Shown piece after piece: positions 11,720 to 23,195 of a DNA stretch of 64,000 bases. How positions within the stretch are numbered: the stretch's first letter is position 1; each line of letters opens with the position of its first letter. The stretch covers positions 1-64,000 of the forward strand of contig SAUG01000055.1 in the NCBI GenBank assembly GCA_011316305.1, given 5' to 3'. Source of the DNA: Rusavskia elegans (lineage: Eukaryota; Ascomycota; Lecanoromycetes; Teloschistales; Teloschistaceae). The notes under the pieces were generated by a model. It had not been told where the DNA came from. It saw only the letters and a list, made by a program, of their open reading frames with translations, and made no database searches. Both the position numbers and the translations under genes were made by a program.

Positions 11720-13522
11720 TTATGTGGGATTCAGAAAATTCTCAAGCTCATCGAAATACGTCTCTTTTTCTTTCCTCAAATCCTTGTTCTTTTCTTCCTT
11801 CTGATTCTTGAACTCTTCCTTCATCTCATCCTCCTTCATCTGATCCTCCTTCATCTCATCCTCCTTCTCCTCCTCGTCTTTCTTCTCCTTTTTCGCCTTC
11901 TCAACCACCCAAACTTTCTTGCTGGCCGCATACCCCCACAACCCTCCAAAAGGATCCCACTTTACTATCGCGTTCTCCTTATTCGGTTCAGTGTCATTTG
12001 CTTTACCTCTTCGGCTCGTAAATCTCTTGACGTATCCCCCTTCACTCTTTGGTGCTTCTTCATCGTTATGGAAGGACGGAGGTGCGGTGTCGATGGCGGC
12101 GGCCCAGATGGAGATTTCGGTGCCCAGTGGAGGGTTTGTTTCGTGTGCGAGCTGTTGGGATCGGAGGGTTTCGAGGGCGGTGTGGGGAACGCGCGGTGAG
12201 GGTGGTTGTGGAATGGTGGATGGGGAGGACGGTGTGTGATCGGTATTAGTGGTAGTATTTGGAGTGGCGTCATGGCCATTGGAAGCTGAAGCGGAAGGGG
12301 GGATAGGGGATGAGTTGTTGGTGGTAATGGCAGCATTGGGTTGTTCGGTGTCGCTGTGAGTTTCGGAGAAAGAGAGATCTTTGATGGATAGGCCATCCGA
12401 TGGCATGGATTCTTGAGTGGCTTGACCGTGTTGCTTCTTGGTCGTTTTGAAGTGCCCAGATGATGTAGCTGCGGAGGCCGGCTTAGTCTTGATCGAGGTG
12501 ATGGTGGTGGTGGTAGTCGTGGTTGTGGTTACCGCATCCACTTCAAGGCCTTGAAGTTCGTAGAGCTGCTGCAAAAGGCTTTTCTTTGCCGCCTCCTTTT
12601 CCCTTTCGCTATTTCCAGCTGCCTCGGTATTCTGCTCTTCCAGATCCAGAAGCTGCCCCATCTTAGTCTTGTGCTCAGTCTCGTCCTTCTTCTCCGCCTC
12701 CTTCTTGACGTGGTTTCTGCCGCTACTACTCTCAGAAATGGGCCATGCCTCCATCCCAATGTCGGTATCCAACAACGAGGAATGCCTGGACGAGTCATTG
12801 CAGTTGCTCTTCCTCTTGCCTGTCCTTGCACGTGATTTCGAAACGGCAAGTGATCCAGAACCGTCAGCCATTGTCGCTGCTCGAGGTTCCGCTGGCGTAG
12901 GAGTTTGGATGCGGACGTAGGGGTTTTCGATGTCAGTCCGCCGTTTGAACCGGTCTTGCTCGGATACGCGTTGAAAGGCTCTCGGGATGTTGGGGTCCTT
13001 CGGTGGGGCAGTGGAATCTAGGTAACGATGTCAGTCATCGAGGTTTGGAACTGCAGGTCACGTGGAATGAAGGACGTGCTGATGCTGGATGAACAAGAGA
13101 TCGGGTGAATGTAGAGGTGGAGCCAAGCGGGGGACGCCAGACGCGTGTTGAGGCATCGAGTGAATGAGACAAGCACCTACAGATGTAGTGGGAAACGTCA
13201 CCGGGCTCCCACCAGTCGCCGCGTGGGACTGGATGCTCTGCGTTGACGAGTGTGAGCTGGTATTGACTGCGACAGCACAGGCAGCCTGGAGCAGGAGACC
13301 TGGCAGCTGCGGCCGTATACCTGGATAAGGCAGAGTCACCTCAACGTTCTGGCCTCGCCAGGTGGTGGAGAGCACTGCATGCGTTTTTCAGCCCCAGTGA
13401 AGGCAGAGGAGTGTTCTGGCCCTACCTGGCCGTGCGGACACCGTCGAGGCCGCTCCGGGGACACTCGATGCATTGCATGCAATGCTGCTTTCGGCGTCAT
13501 CGCCCTTTTGATGCGCGGCCAT
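11720..13522 (-). CDS. Hypothetical low-complexity protein, Lys/Glu-rich C-terminus
   Basis: Best model: exon 1 13522-13426, exon 2 13320-13177, exon 3 13017-11720, giving 512 aa. Exon 3 (432 codons) is well supported: its frame is open from the acceptor CCTAG, 13 nt after a CTGAC branch point, with no stop until 11720. Exons 1-2 are less certain. Intron 1 (105 nt) has a GTAGGG donor. Intron 2 (159 nt) needs a weak GTGCTT donor to keep the frame. An alternative start is the ATG at 13573. Residues 82-130 hold a compact charged stretch (FKRRTDIENPYVRIQ) that may be the conserved core. A poly-Thr run lies near residues 243-253, Ser/Thr/Pro-rich sequence follows, and then WDPFGGLWGYAASKKVW. About 455-500 is a coiled-coil-like K/E region with 5-residue repeats (EDEMK, EDQMK). 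I recognise no family. The start lies about 330 bp from the RIP-mutated block. Confidence 0.65.
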
Positions 13523-13859
13523 GTCTGCTGTGAAAGAAGATGACGAAGCAGGTGAACATGACGCGCGAAACAATCATAATGGCTTGCAATGTCTTCCGAG
13601 GCAGGCGCGACCTGAGGCCATTCCGAGGTGGCCAGGAGTCGCTACATCGAAATACAGACAATCGTTACCTCGATGTTGCAATCCCGATGGGACGATCAAC
13701 AGACAACGATTCGACCAACCGACTTCTATGAAATCGATACCTCGACATCTCGCATGTGGGAAGAGCAATGACTGGAACTTGAAATGAATCATGATAGCTA
13801 CCTATACCAGCAATCAAGTATAACGTAAAAGAAACAAATACCACGGAATTTTTTAATTA

Positions 13860-14335
13860 ATAGAATATATTACGAAATTTCCATTTCGAACGATTTATTA
13901 ATTGAATTTAAATACGAATTTTTTTCTAGTTACGCGAGTAATAAAGAAAAAATAGAGTAAATAGTATAAATAAATCGTTGGTAATTTCGATTTATATCTT
14001 TTTTACGGCTATTACGATACGACGAAATGAAAATAAAATATACCGATAAATTTTTATTTTAAATACTATTAACTTTTTTATAAATTTTTTTTTTAAAATA
14101 TTTTAATTAATTTTGATTTTGATTTTAGTATACGGTAAATCATTGATACGTAAAACGAATATATAAAAGATATAGACAATCGTTATAATATTAGAATAAT
14201 CTATGAAATCTATATATATATAAAGGAAATAAAGTTATTAGAATTGATTTTATAACGTTATTTATTATAGGTTAGCATCTGTTGATATAATAAAAATCCA
14301 GCCAAAAAATAATCGTAATAGTACGATAAATTAAA
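13860..14335. other. AT-rich DNA left of hAT copy A
   Basis: No gene is visible. At about 14,105-14,160 a short stretch (TTTTAGTATACGGTAAATC and following) resembles the 5' end of the unclassified 0.94-kb repeat seen at 37,686 and 56,008, so a truncated copy may lie here. The rest is unassigned. Confidence 0.4.
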
Positions 14336-15396
14336 CGTACGTATAGACTGGCTACTTTCCGTCGGTACTATAAGAAACCGACTCGAATTTTAGTAAATTA
14401 ATTCGATTTAATCTACTAAACTGTTCGGGTCGGTTTCTAATATTAGAACTAAAAATTAAATCGGATTATAAAATAGAAATTAATAGAAATTCGATTTAAT
14501 CTGATTTATAATTATATTAGATAGTCGAATATAAAAATAATTATAAATTATCTAAAATAGTAATATATTCCATTTAGTACTAGTTTCTATAACGGTATCC
14601 TATAAATAGTATTTGTTTTTAATAATTCTATAGATATATATCTCTTTTCTAGAATTTTTAATCTTTTAAAATTTATTATTAATTGGCTATCGTTATATTT
14701 TCGATTATACCTCTAGATTTTATATTAATTTTTTAATAAACCAGATATCTTTTTACTAAATAGTAATACGTTTAGTAAAGATTATAGCTAGTTAATAATC
14801 TATAAAAAGTAAATATAGTCGGATATATATAATAATATAGTAAAATAATTTATTTATTTAATAGGAGATTTACTATATATCTTTCTATTATATTTTATAG
14901 AACTACTAACGCTATACTTTATATTCTATTAATCTTTCTATTTATATTTTTAGTAGTAACGTCGGTAAAAATTTCGTAATATAGTCCAGTAAGAAATACT
15001 TTAGAAATAAAAGATTCGAAACTTTTCTAGTATCTATAGATTTTTTAAAAAGCGATAATTCTAGGTTTCTATTTATATTTCTTTCGATAGATTATTAGCT
15101 AGATTATTTAAAATATATTATTTTAGAATATTACCGATACTATAGTATTATAAGATTTTCTTTTATTTTTTCTTTTATTTTTCCCGATTTTATTTTTCTA
15201 ATTCTTCGTTATACTTCTATAGAATAGATATAATTTTTTATTTAAAATAACTTTAACGTTAATAAGCGATTAGTTATATTATTTTAATATATTATTTCTA
15301 ATTTGATTTATACGTACTATATATTACGCTATAACGAATAAAAGAAACGAAAAATTAATAATAAAGTAAAATATAATACGATACGATATATAGTAT

Positions 15397-15915
15397 TAGA
15401 CTGGCTGTCGAATCGGATTTTAAATCCGAGTTCGTATCTCGGATTCGAACCGAGTCGGTTCCGACTTTTCTAGATACTAAACCGAGTCGGTTCCGATTTT
15501 TTTAGATACCGAACCGATTCGGTTCCGAATAAAACTTAGATTTCCGAGTTCGATCTATTAAAATTACTAAAACCTAGTATAAAAGTATAACTCTAGTATA
15601 AAAGTAATATCTATCTATTAGGAATTCATTTAATTAGAATAAATATATTATCTATATATATTATCTTTAGATATATTTAATTAATTAGTTAATAATAGTA
15701 TTATAATATATTAAATATAGTATTTTACTATATAAAAGATTTAGGGGGTTAAATTAGATTTCTATTAGTATTTATTTTATAATCTAACCCAATTTTCGAT
15801 TCTAATTTTAGAAACCGATCTATACCGTTTAGTAGGTCGGGTTAAATCGACTTATTAAAATTTAGGTCGGGTTTTCGAAATACCGACGAGAATCCGACCC
15901 GAAGTAGCCAATCTA
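15397..15915. mobile_element. hAT-type MITE, copy 1 (519 bp)
   Basis: It starts TAGACTGGCTGTCG and ends AGCCAATCTA, and aligns end to end with the MITEs at 29350 and 40515. It has no coding capacity. No 8-bp duplication is visible here. Comparison with hAT copies B and C suggests that about 200 bp of the host element next to it (equivalent to about 48,025-48,230) is missing, which would explain the lost duplication. Confidence 0.78.
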
Positions 15916-15929
15916 ATATTATTCTACTA

Positions 15930-16905
15930 TATTATTTAGTATACTTTCTACTATATCTGAATTAAAACTACTATTTACGAAATCTAAATTAATTATAAAC
16001 CGTAAACGCGGTAAAAAGTAATCCGATATCGAATATAAATTCTATAAAAAATAGAATACGGATCGTATTACGATATATAAATACTTTAAAAAATTTAAAG
16101 AAATAGATTTCTAGAAAAGCGTAGATATAGAGACAAGGGCTGTATTAAAATAAAACGCTAGAAATTAGGAAATAGATTATAAAATCGAAAAAGATATTTA
16201 TAGTAATATACTGAAGTAATATATATTATACTAAATACCGATCTATATATAATTTTATACTATAAAAACGATCTATATATTGAATCTTTTATAGAAAATA
16301 CGGAAATAGCGATAACTATCGAATAGATAAAATAGAAATAGAACGAAATAATATATTAAAATAATATTTTAAATATAAATAGAGCTATCTAATATTGAAA
16401 TATTTATTTCTAATATTTTTTCTAGTCTAATATCGCTATTAATAGTCCGAATAGAGTGATTTTAACGAAATATATAGCCTTAATCGTTAATTTTATCTAA
16501 TAATATATAATCTATTATATCGGCTTCTAAATATTTCAATCCGCTAGAACTCTAGATCTCTTAGAAAAATAGACGGTATTTATTAAAGAATTTAGTTATA
16601 GCGGAAAAAAGGTTAATAAATATATTAAATCTTCCTATAAAAAAGAGAATAAAAATAGCGATAATATTATTAAAATTAATAAAAAGAATTAGATAGTAGA
16701 GAGATATTCTACTAAATTAGATAGTATTAAACTCGAAGATAATAAAAGTTTAGCTGAAAGTATTAACTTTAAATAGAATAAAGATAAAGATAATGATAAG
16801 AATATAGAAAAGGAAAGAGATATAGAAAGAAAAGCGGAAGTCGAAGCGAAAACCAAAAACGATAAGAATATAAAGAAAATTATTAAATTTTCTAACTAAT
16901 TATTT
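15930..16905 (+). pseudogene. hAT accessory gene, BED-finger-like, RIP-inactivated (copy A)
   Basis: A frame with many TAG/TAA codons can be followed on the plus strand and aligns with copies B (about 48,240-49,200) and C (about 61,110-62,060). Near 16,034-16,084 it reads EYKFYKK, a RIP stop, then NTDRITIYKYFKKF. If the Tyr codons are RIP products of Cys and His, this fits a Cys-x2-Cys...His BED-type finger. The 3' part is Glu/Lys/Asn-rich. BED fingers are usual at the N-terminus of hAT transposases, but here the module is a separate gene, opposite in strand to the transposase. The BED assignment is an inference from the spacing. Confidence 0.5.
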
Positions 16906-17014
16906 ATTTCTAGAAATAGTAGATCTAGATAAATATATTATTTCAATATATTACTATATTATTAATAAAAGAATAAATTTTATTTAAATTATATTTTTTA
17001 TTTTAAATTTATAG

Positions 17015-17639
17015 ATTAAAAATACTATATTCGTATATTTTAACTATTAATTTTAATTTAATCCTATTCTATATTCTATGATATAACTATATAGATAATA
17101 GTAATAATATAGAGTAAATTTGGTATTTAAATAGTAGTTTTAGATTTGAAAGTTTAATAATAGAAAATTAAATATTTTTATTATTAATAATTTGATTTTC
17201 CATTTAATTAGAAGTTAATTATCTTTTATATAGCTATCTTTACTTTATCTTCTGGGTAGGTATTGGTATACTACTATATAAAATATTAAAAGATATTTCT
17301 ATATAAATAAATTAAGTTTTAAAATTTAATTTAAAGTTTTTGTAAAAATATTCTATATAAATCTATAAAAAAGAAGTTTGTAATTATTAATTATAAGTCT
17401 ATTTGAATTATTCTAGAGTAAACTTTACTATAGTTTAATAATCTATAAGTTATAACTAAATAAAGTTTATTAATATTTAAAATATCTATTTAAAATTGAT
17501 GTTTTTTAATTTTTTTAACCTTTTTCTATTTATCAAAGTCTAAATTAATTAAAATAATCTAGTAACTAGTTTATTAAATTTTAGTAAATCTTAATTAAAA
17601 ATACATATTTAGTATTAGCTATTTTAAAAATACTAGATC
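17015..17639. other. Copy-A-specific AT-rich sequence flanking the Gypsy insertion
   Basis: Together with 27,533-27,920 this makes about 1 kb of hAT copy A that I cannot align to copy C. No coding or repeat signal is visible. The Gypsy element is inserted within it (duplication AGATC at 17635-17639, AGATT at 27528-27532). Confidence 0.4.
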
Positions 17640-18040
17640 TATTATAGGGCTACCGAAAAGGTCTGATATTTCTAAAAATCGATTGAATTTATTAGTATAT
17701 CTATAAACGGAGGTATAACGGATAATTACTTAAATTAATATAAGAATAAATCGGTTTAATTGCTTGAATAGTATATAGCGATAACTAATAAATTAAATAT
17801 AAACTATAAAGACGTCGAGTTTAGAATCTATATAGATAATGAAATTTTTATATTTAGTATAATTAATATAATTAATATACTAAATATAACTAAATAACTA
17901 AATATTTATTTATTAGTAATTAGTAATTAGTACGACTAAATAGCGCTAATTATTAAATAACTTCTAAATATTTAGTATATACTAAAAATTCTATTACTAA
18001 ATAATAAGCTTAATATAAAATCTAGTCTAGAATTATAATA
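17640..18040 (-). repeat. LTR of Gypsy E1 (3' LTR)
   Basis: It is a direct repeat of 27153-27527, with many transition differences and a few small indels. In sense orientation its downstream half matches the LTR of element 41121-47689, but its upstream (U3) half does not. Confidence 0.85.
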
Positions 18041-21000
18041 TTATCTTTTTTTTTCTTTAATTTTATTCCGAAGCTTACCTTTTTTCCGCTATTCGAAATC
18101 TTTTTTTTCTTTTCTTTTATATTATATTCTAACGTCGTTCTAAATCTAGTACCGTCTATTATTATAAACTTACCAACTTTATTAAACTTTTTAGTAATAT
18201 TATAGTGGAAACCAATTCTATCTATATAAAATATAAAAGAATATATAAAATCTATATTTATTCTAGAAAATATTTTAAATATCTATTTTATAGGTAGAAA
18301 TATAATCTTCGGGTAACCTAATCCGAATAGAATTACTTATAAAGTAAAAAGTTAAAAATATATAAAGGTATCCGAAAAGTTTATAAAATTTAAAAAAAGT
18401 TCGGATAGAAATATATATCGCTTTTACGAAGGAAATATAGCTCCGTTAAAAGATAGATTTATTAAATTAACGTATTAAAAAAGCTATTACGATAGAAATA
18501 TCTAATATTAAAGAAATCGAGATTTTTAAATATCTAGAACCTTCTAATAGTTCTTTATTCAGTTTATTTCTATAAATTTAGAGTACTTTTAATATTTTAC
18601 CGAATTTTTTCTAGGATATCCCGGCGTCCTTTATTAATAGAACGACTATAGGGCTTTCTAGTAGTTTATTAAATATTCTTTAGATTTCTAAGTATTTTCT
18701 AAAATAGGATAATCTTTCTATTTAATTAGATAGTTCTAACCTTTCTATTATAGAATTTTTTCGACTATAAAAGTATTTTCTTTTTATATTTCGAAATTAA
18801 ATATCTATTATAATAGCGTTCCGAGATCGGCTAGTTCTAAAAAAAATATATAGAATATCGAATATACTTTAATATTTTTAGATAGATCGAGTTTAAAATT
18901 CTAAAGTTCTTTAATTTTTTTAATTAAAAATAGTTCGACTTTAATATAGTTAAATTTCCTACTTAGAGTCTTTATTTTTAAGTTTTTTATAAAAAGATAT
19001 ACCTTATTTCTTTTTTTTAGCTAAAATACTATTTTTCGTATTTTATATTAATAATTACCCGAGTATTTCTATATTTTTAGAATATTTCTATTAATTCTTT
19101 TCTAAATATCGACTTTTTAAATTCCTAATTCCGTCAATAGGTATAGTAGTAGTTATTTAAATAGATTCGAATTTCTTCTATTATTTATATAAAACGGTAT
19201 TTCTTTTATTATATTTAATTTTTTTTATATTAAATACTAATTATAATATAGGTAAAAGTAAAATCTAATTATTCTAAATATTATTAATATAGTACTTTAG
19301 GTATTATTCTAAAGTCTAGTTAATATATTCTATCTTTCTATCTATTATTAGATTGATTGCTATTAATATCTTTAATTTAATACTAAATAGAAAAATAAAG
19401 GTTTTCTAATAGTTTAATATAAAAAATTTATTTCTATTATTTATTAATACTTCCGGTAGTCCTTAGTATCGAAATAATCGATCGAAAATAATAAATCTAA
19501 GCTATTTTATTATAAAGTCTTTTTATAATATAATTATATAAATATATTTTATAAATCTATCTATTATATTAAATATTAAATCGTATTCTATATCTATTAT
19601 CAGGTCTTTCGATTTTAGAAGCTTAATAATAAGATTTAGTATAATTTCCTTCTATAATAAGTCCGGTAGTTTCTAAAACTAAATCTTTTTATAACGAGTA
19701 TATATAGTATATTTATTTTACTAATAACTAAAATATTTTTTAATATATATTTCGATATATTATTTTTTATTAGGAAACTAGTAATATTATTATAAATAAT
19801 ATATTATCTCTATTATATCTAAATATCTTTATTTTATTTTATCGTAGTTCTTTTTAATATATTTGTCGATTTTATCGTCTAGTATTTATAGTTTTCCTTT
19901 TTTAATAGAAAATTATTTTTAATTACCTCTAAATATATTTAGTATTATATTTATTTTATACTAATTTACTAATAGTAATATCCTTTTATTTATTTTAAAA
20001 ATACTATTACTAAAAACTTTCTTCGTTTTTATATAATTACTTTTTCGATTTAAAATATCTATTTTTTTATTTTCTTTATCTAAAATATAGTATATTTTTA
20101 ATTTATACTAACCGAATAGTTAAGACTACTATATTTTCTATCTATAAAAATCTTTTATTAATATAAAATATAGAAGATTTTTATAATTTAAAAAAATTAT
20201 TAATTCTAGTATTTATTCAGTATATACTTTTTATTATTTTAGTATAACTACTATAGCTAGTAGTTTCTTATTATAGATAATATAATTTTATTCCGTTAAT
20301 AATAGTTTTTTTAATATATATACTACCGGGTACTATTTACTATCGTATTATTATAGAAAATATATATCTATAGTTAAATCTAGCGAATTTATTTCTATTT
20401 TTAATAGTTTTTCTATATTAAATATTTTAAAAACTAGGTCTTTTATATTTTTTTTTTTAAAATCTTTAAATATTTATTATTTTCTTTTTTTCTAATACTA
20501 TTAGATAGTATCTTTTATTAAAACTATTAAAACGAAAGCTTTTTTAGAATAATTTTTTATAAACTTTTAATTATAGTTTATAAATTCGAAGAAGTTTTAG
20601 ATTTTTTTAAAATTTATTAGTATCTTCTATTTTATAATAGCTTTTAGTTTACTAGGATCGATATATAGTCTACTTCGCCCTATAATAAATTCTAGAAAGT
20701 TAATTTTTTTTAATAGAATTTATACTTTTCTAGTTCAAAATATAAATTTTTTTTTTTAGATATTTAAAAATTTTTCTAACGTACTATTTATATTTTTAAA
20801 ATATTTTAGAAATAACTAAAATAATATCGAAATAGGTAATAATAAATATATCCAGATATTTTTTAAATACGTTATTAATTATATTTTAATAGATTACCGG
20901 AATATTTATAAACCCGAATAGTATAACTATATATTCGTAGTAACTATATTATATATTCTTCGAAAATCGAATTTGATTAATATTTTATTCTAGAAAATCT

Positions 21001-22770
21001 ATTATAAAATTTACTAATATTTAATAGTAGATATTAGTTTTTAATTATAATATCGTTTAGCTTTCGATAATCGATATATAAACGAAGTATTCCGTCTTTT
21101 TTAAATATAAAAAGGATCGGATATCCTATCGATAATAAAGTTTTCTAATAAATCCTTTTTTTATATTTTCGTCCAGATATTAGCGGAATATTTTAAACTC
21201 CGTTATAGATAATAGATAGATAGATCTAAATATAGATTATTTATCTATTTTTAATCTAATTTTATAATCCTATAGTTAATATTTAGATAGTATTTTTATA
21301 GTTATCTCTTTCCGAAATAAATTTATCTAATTTTTATATTTACCCGGAACCTTTTCTAATAGATTCTTTTTTAACTTTTTATTAAAGAATATAGGGTTTT
21401 TAAAAGGTTTATAATTTTTTTTCTATTTCTATCCTATTAGTTTAGCTAATTTTTACTAGTATTTAATAAATCGAACCTAAATATTTTTTAGTCGTTTTTT
21501 TTTAAAGCTATAAATTCGCGGTTTATATTCTACTTTTTATTTATCCGAAATTACTATTTTAATATAAACTAGATACTTTCTATATAGGAATATTATTTAA
21601 AGCTAAATATTTTTTTTTCCTAGTCTATTACTAGATTATAATTTTTTAACTAAGGAATTCTAAATATAATTTTATAGCTAGCTATTCTAATAATATCGAA
21701 CTAAAGTTTCTTTTAATACTAGTTAATTATTATTTAGAACTATATTATTTTTTTTATAACTTTTCTATTTCTATTCGGTATTTTACTACTATTTATAACT
21801 ATTAAATTATATAGATCCTTTTTTTTTAGTTAAAAAGAATTTTCTTCTTTTAGCTAAATTTTCTAATATAAAATTTCCGGTTTTACCTAAATTAATAAAT
21901 ACTTTAATCTTCTATAATCTATTATTAGTTTCGATAATTATTTTATTCTCGAGAGTATATATATAGCTAGCTAATTTTAGTTACTTTTTCCGGACTATAA
22001 AATTATACGTTTATAGTATATCTATTATTATAAAATTTTAAATTTTCCCGAATCGTTATTTATATCTTTTTATTTTTTTTTTATATAATCCGCTTGCGAA
22101 ATATATTTATAGAGTTTCTAATTAAAAATTCTACTTTTTTTTTACTATTTTCTCTAGTATTCGTATCTACTATATATAATATATCTAGAAAAGTTATAAG
22201 TATTATAATTTTCGTTTTTAATAGATATTATAGAAATATATCGGCGTAGTTTTAATAGATACTATCCGGTTCTTTTTATTTTTACTTTATAGATTCTATA
22301 GTTATTATTATAGTAGACGGTCTAGTTAAATAGTATATATTAATTTCCTATTATTATATTCTTCCGTTATAATATCGGTTTAGAGATAACTTTATTTTTA
22401 GAGACGTTACTTTCTAGTTCTTTCTCTAATATATCGACGATATTATTTATTTTTTAGTCCTATTTATTATTCTATAGATATTTATCGTTAATATATATTT
22501 TATAAACGGTTTTAGATTTTTTATAAATTACTATAAATTCTTTCTTTATTAATTCTAGATCGTATATTATTTTAGGGTAAAAAGTTATTAGTTTCGTTAA
22601 TTAAACGTCCTCTATTATAATTATCTCTCTAAAAGCGGTTTTCCTCGTGGTTAATTTCTTTAATACTTATAGTAAAGTATTATTTACCGTCGCTTTCTAT
22701 AGTATTTCATCGTTTTCTATAAATATAAATTCTTTATCTAAGTTGGTTTTCTAGGGTTTCGAGCTACTAT
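18041..22770 (-). pseudogene. Gypsy E1 pol remnant (RT, RNase H, integrase)
   Basis: Read on the minus strand, about 21,000-21,180 gives [20 protein letters not shown], a conserved Gypsy reverse-transcriptase block. The catalytic YLDD at 20823-20834 now reads YFDI, so even the active site is lost. Upstream of it KKYLDIF is still readable. The parts to the left match the RNase H, integrase and C-terminal regions of element 41121-47689. Stops at former Trp and Gln codons are frequent throughout. It is not functional. Confidence 0.82.
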
Positions 22771-22775
22771 CGTCG

Positions 22776-23195
22776 TATTACGTCCACGACTCCACAGAGG
22801 TATTCTGAAAGATTGGCTAACCAAGCGACGCTAATTATCTATAGCCGCCTATAGCCGCTATAGCCGCTATAGCCGACCCTTCTAATAGGGTTTTAGTAGG
22901 ACGGCTACCTATCGATACTATCGGCTATCTTTATTATATATATCGCTTTTTTATTTCTATTAGATAGCTTTTCTAATTAGTTATTAATATAATTATTAAA
23001 TATCCTTATATATTTTCTTTTTAATTATTTATATAACGAAAATATCTTATAATATCGCGACCGTATCTTTACGGCTATATAGGATTAGTCGCGAGAATTT
23101 ATACTAGGACTTTTTTACTATTTAGTAGTTCGGACTACGTCTACGGCTATAGCTAGGCTCGAATATAATACCTTCTAATATATAGAGATATTATA
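22776..23195 (+). repeat. 5' LTR of gag-type element copy 1
   Basis: 420 bp. Its first 80 bp keep CpA and TpG (for example CCACGACTCCACAG) and have escaped RIP, whereas the 3' LTR at 25732 has the same positions converted to TA. At 22839-22875 it holds four tandem copies of a 9-10-bp unit, TATAGCCGC. Confidence 0.83.

Noticed and set aside
22839..22875. Short tandem TATAGCCGC repeats as a CRISPR-like array
   Set aside because: Units of 9-10 bp without spacers, located inside an LTR and present in other copies of that LTR.
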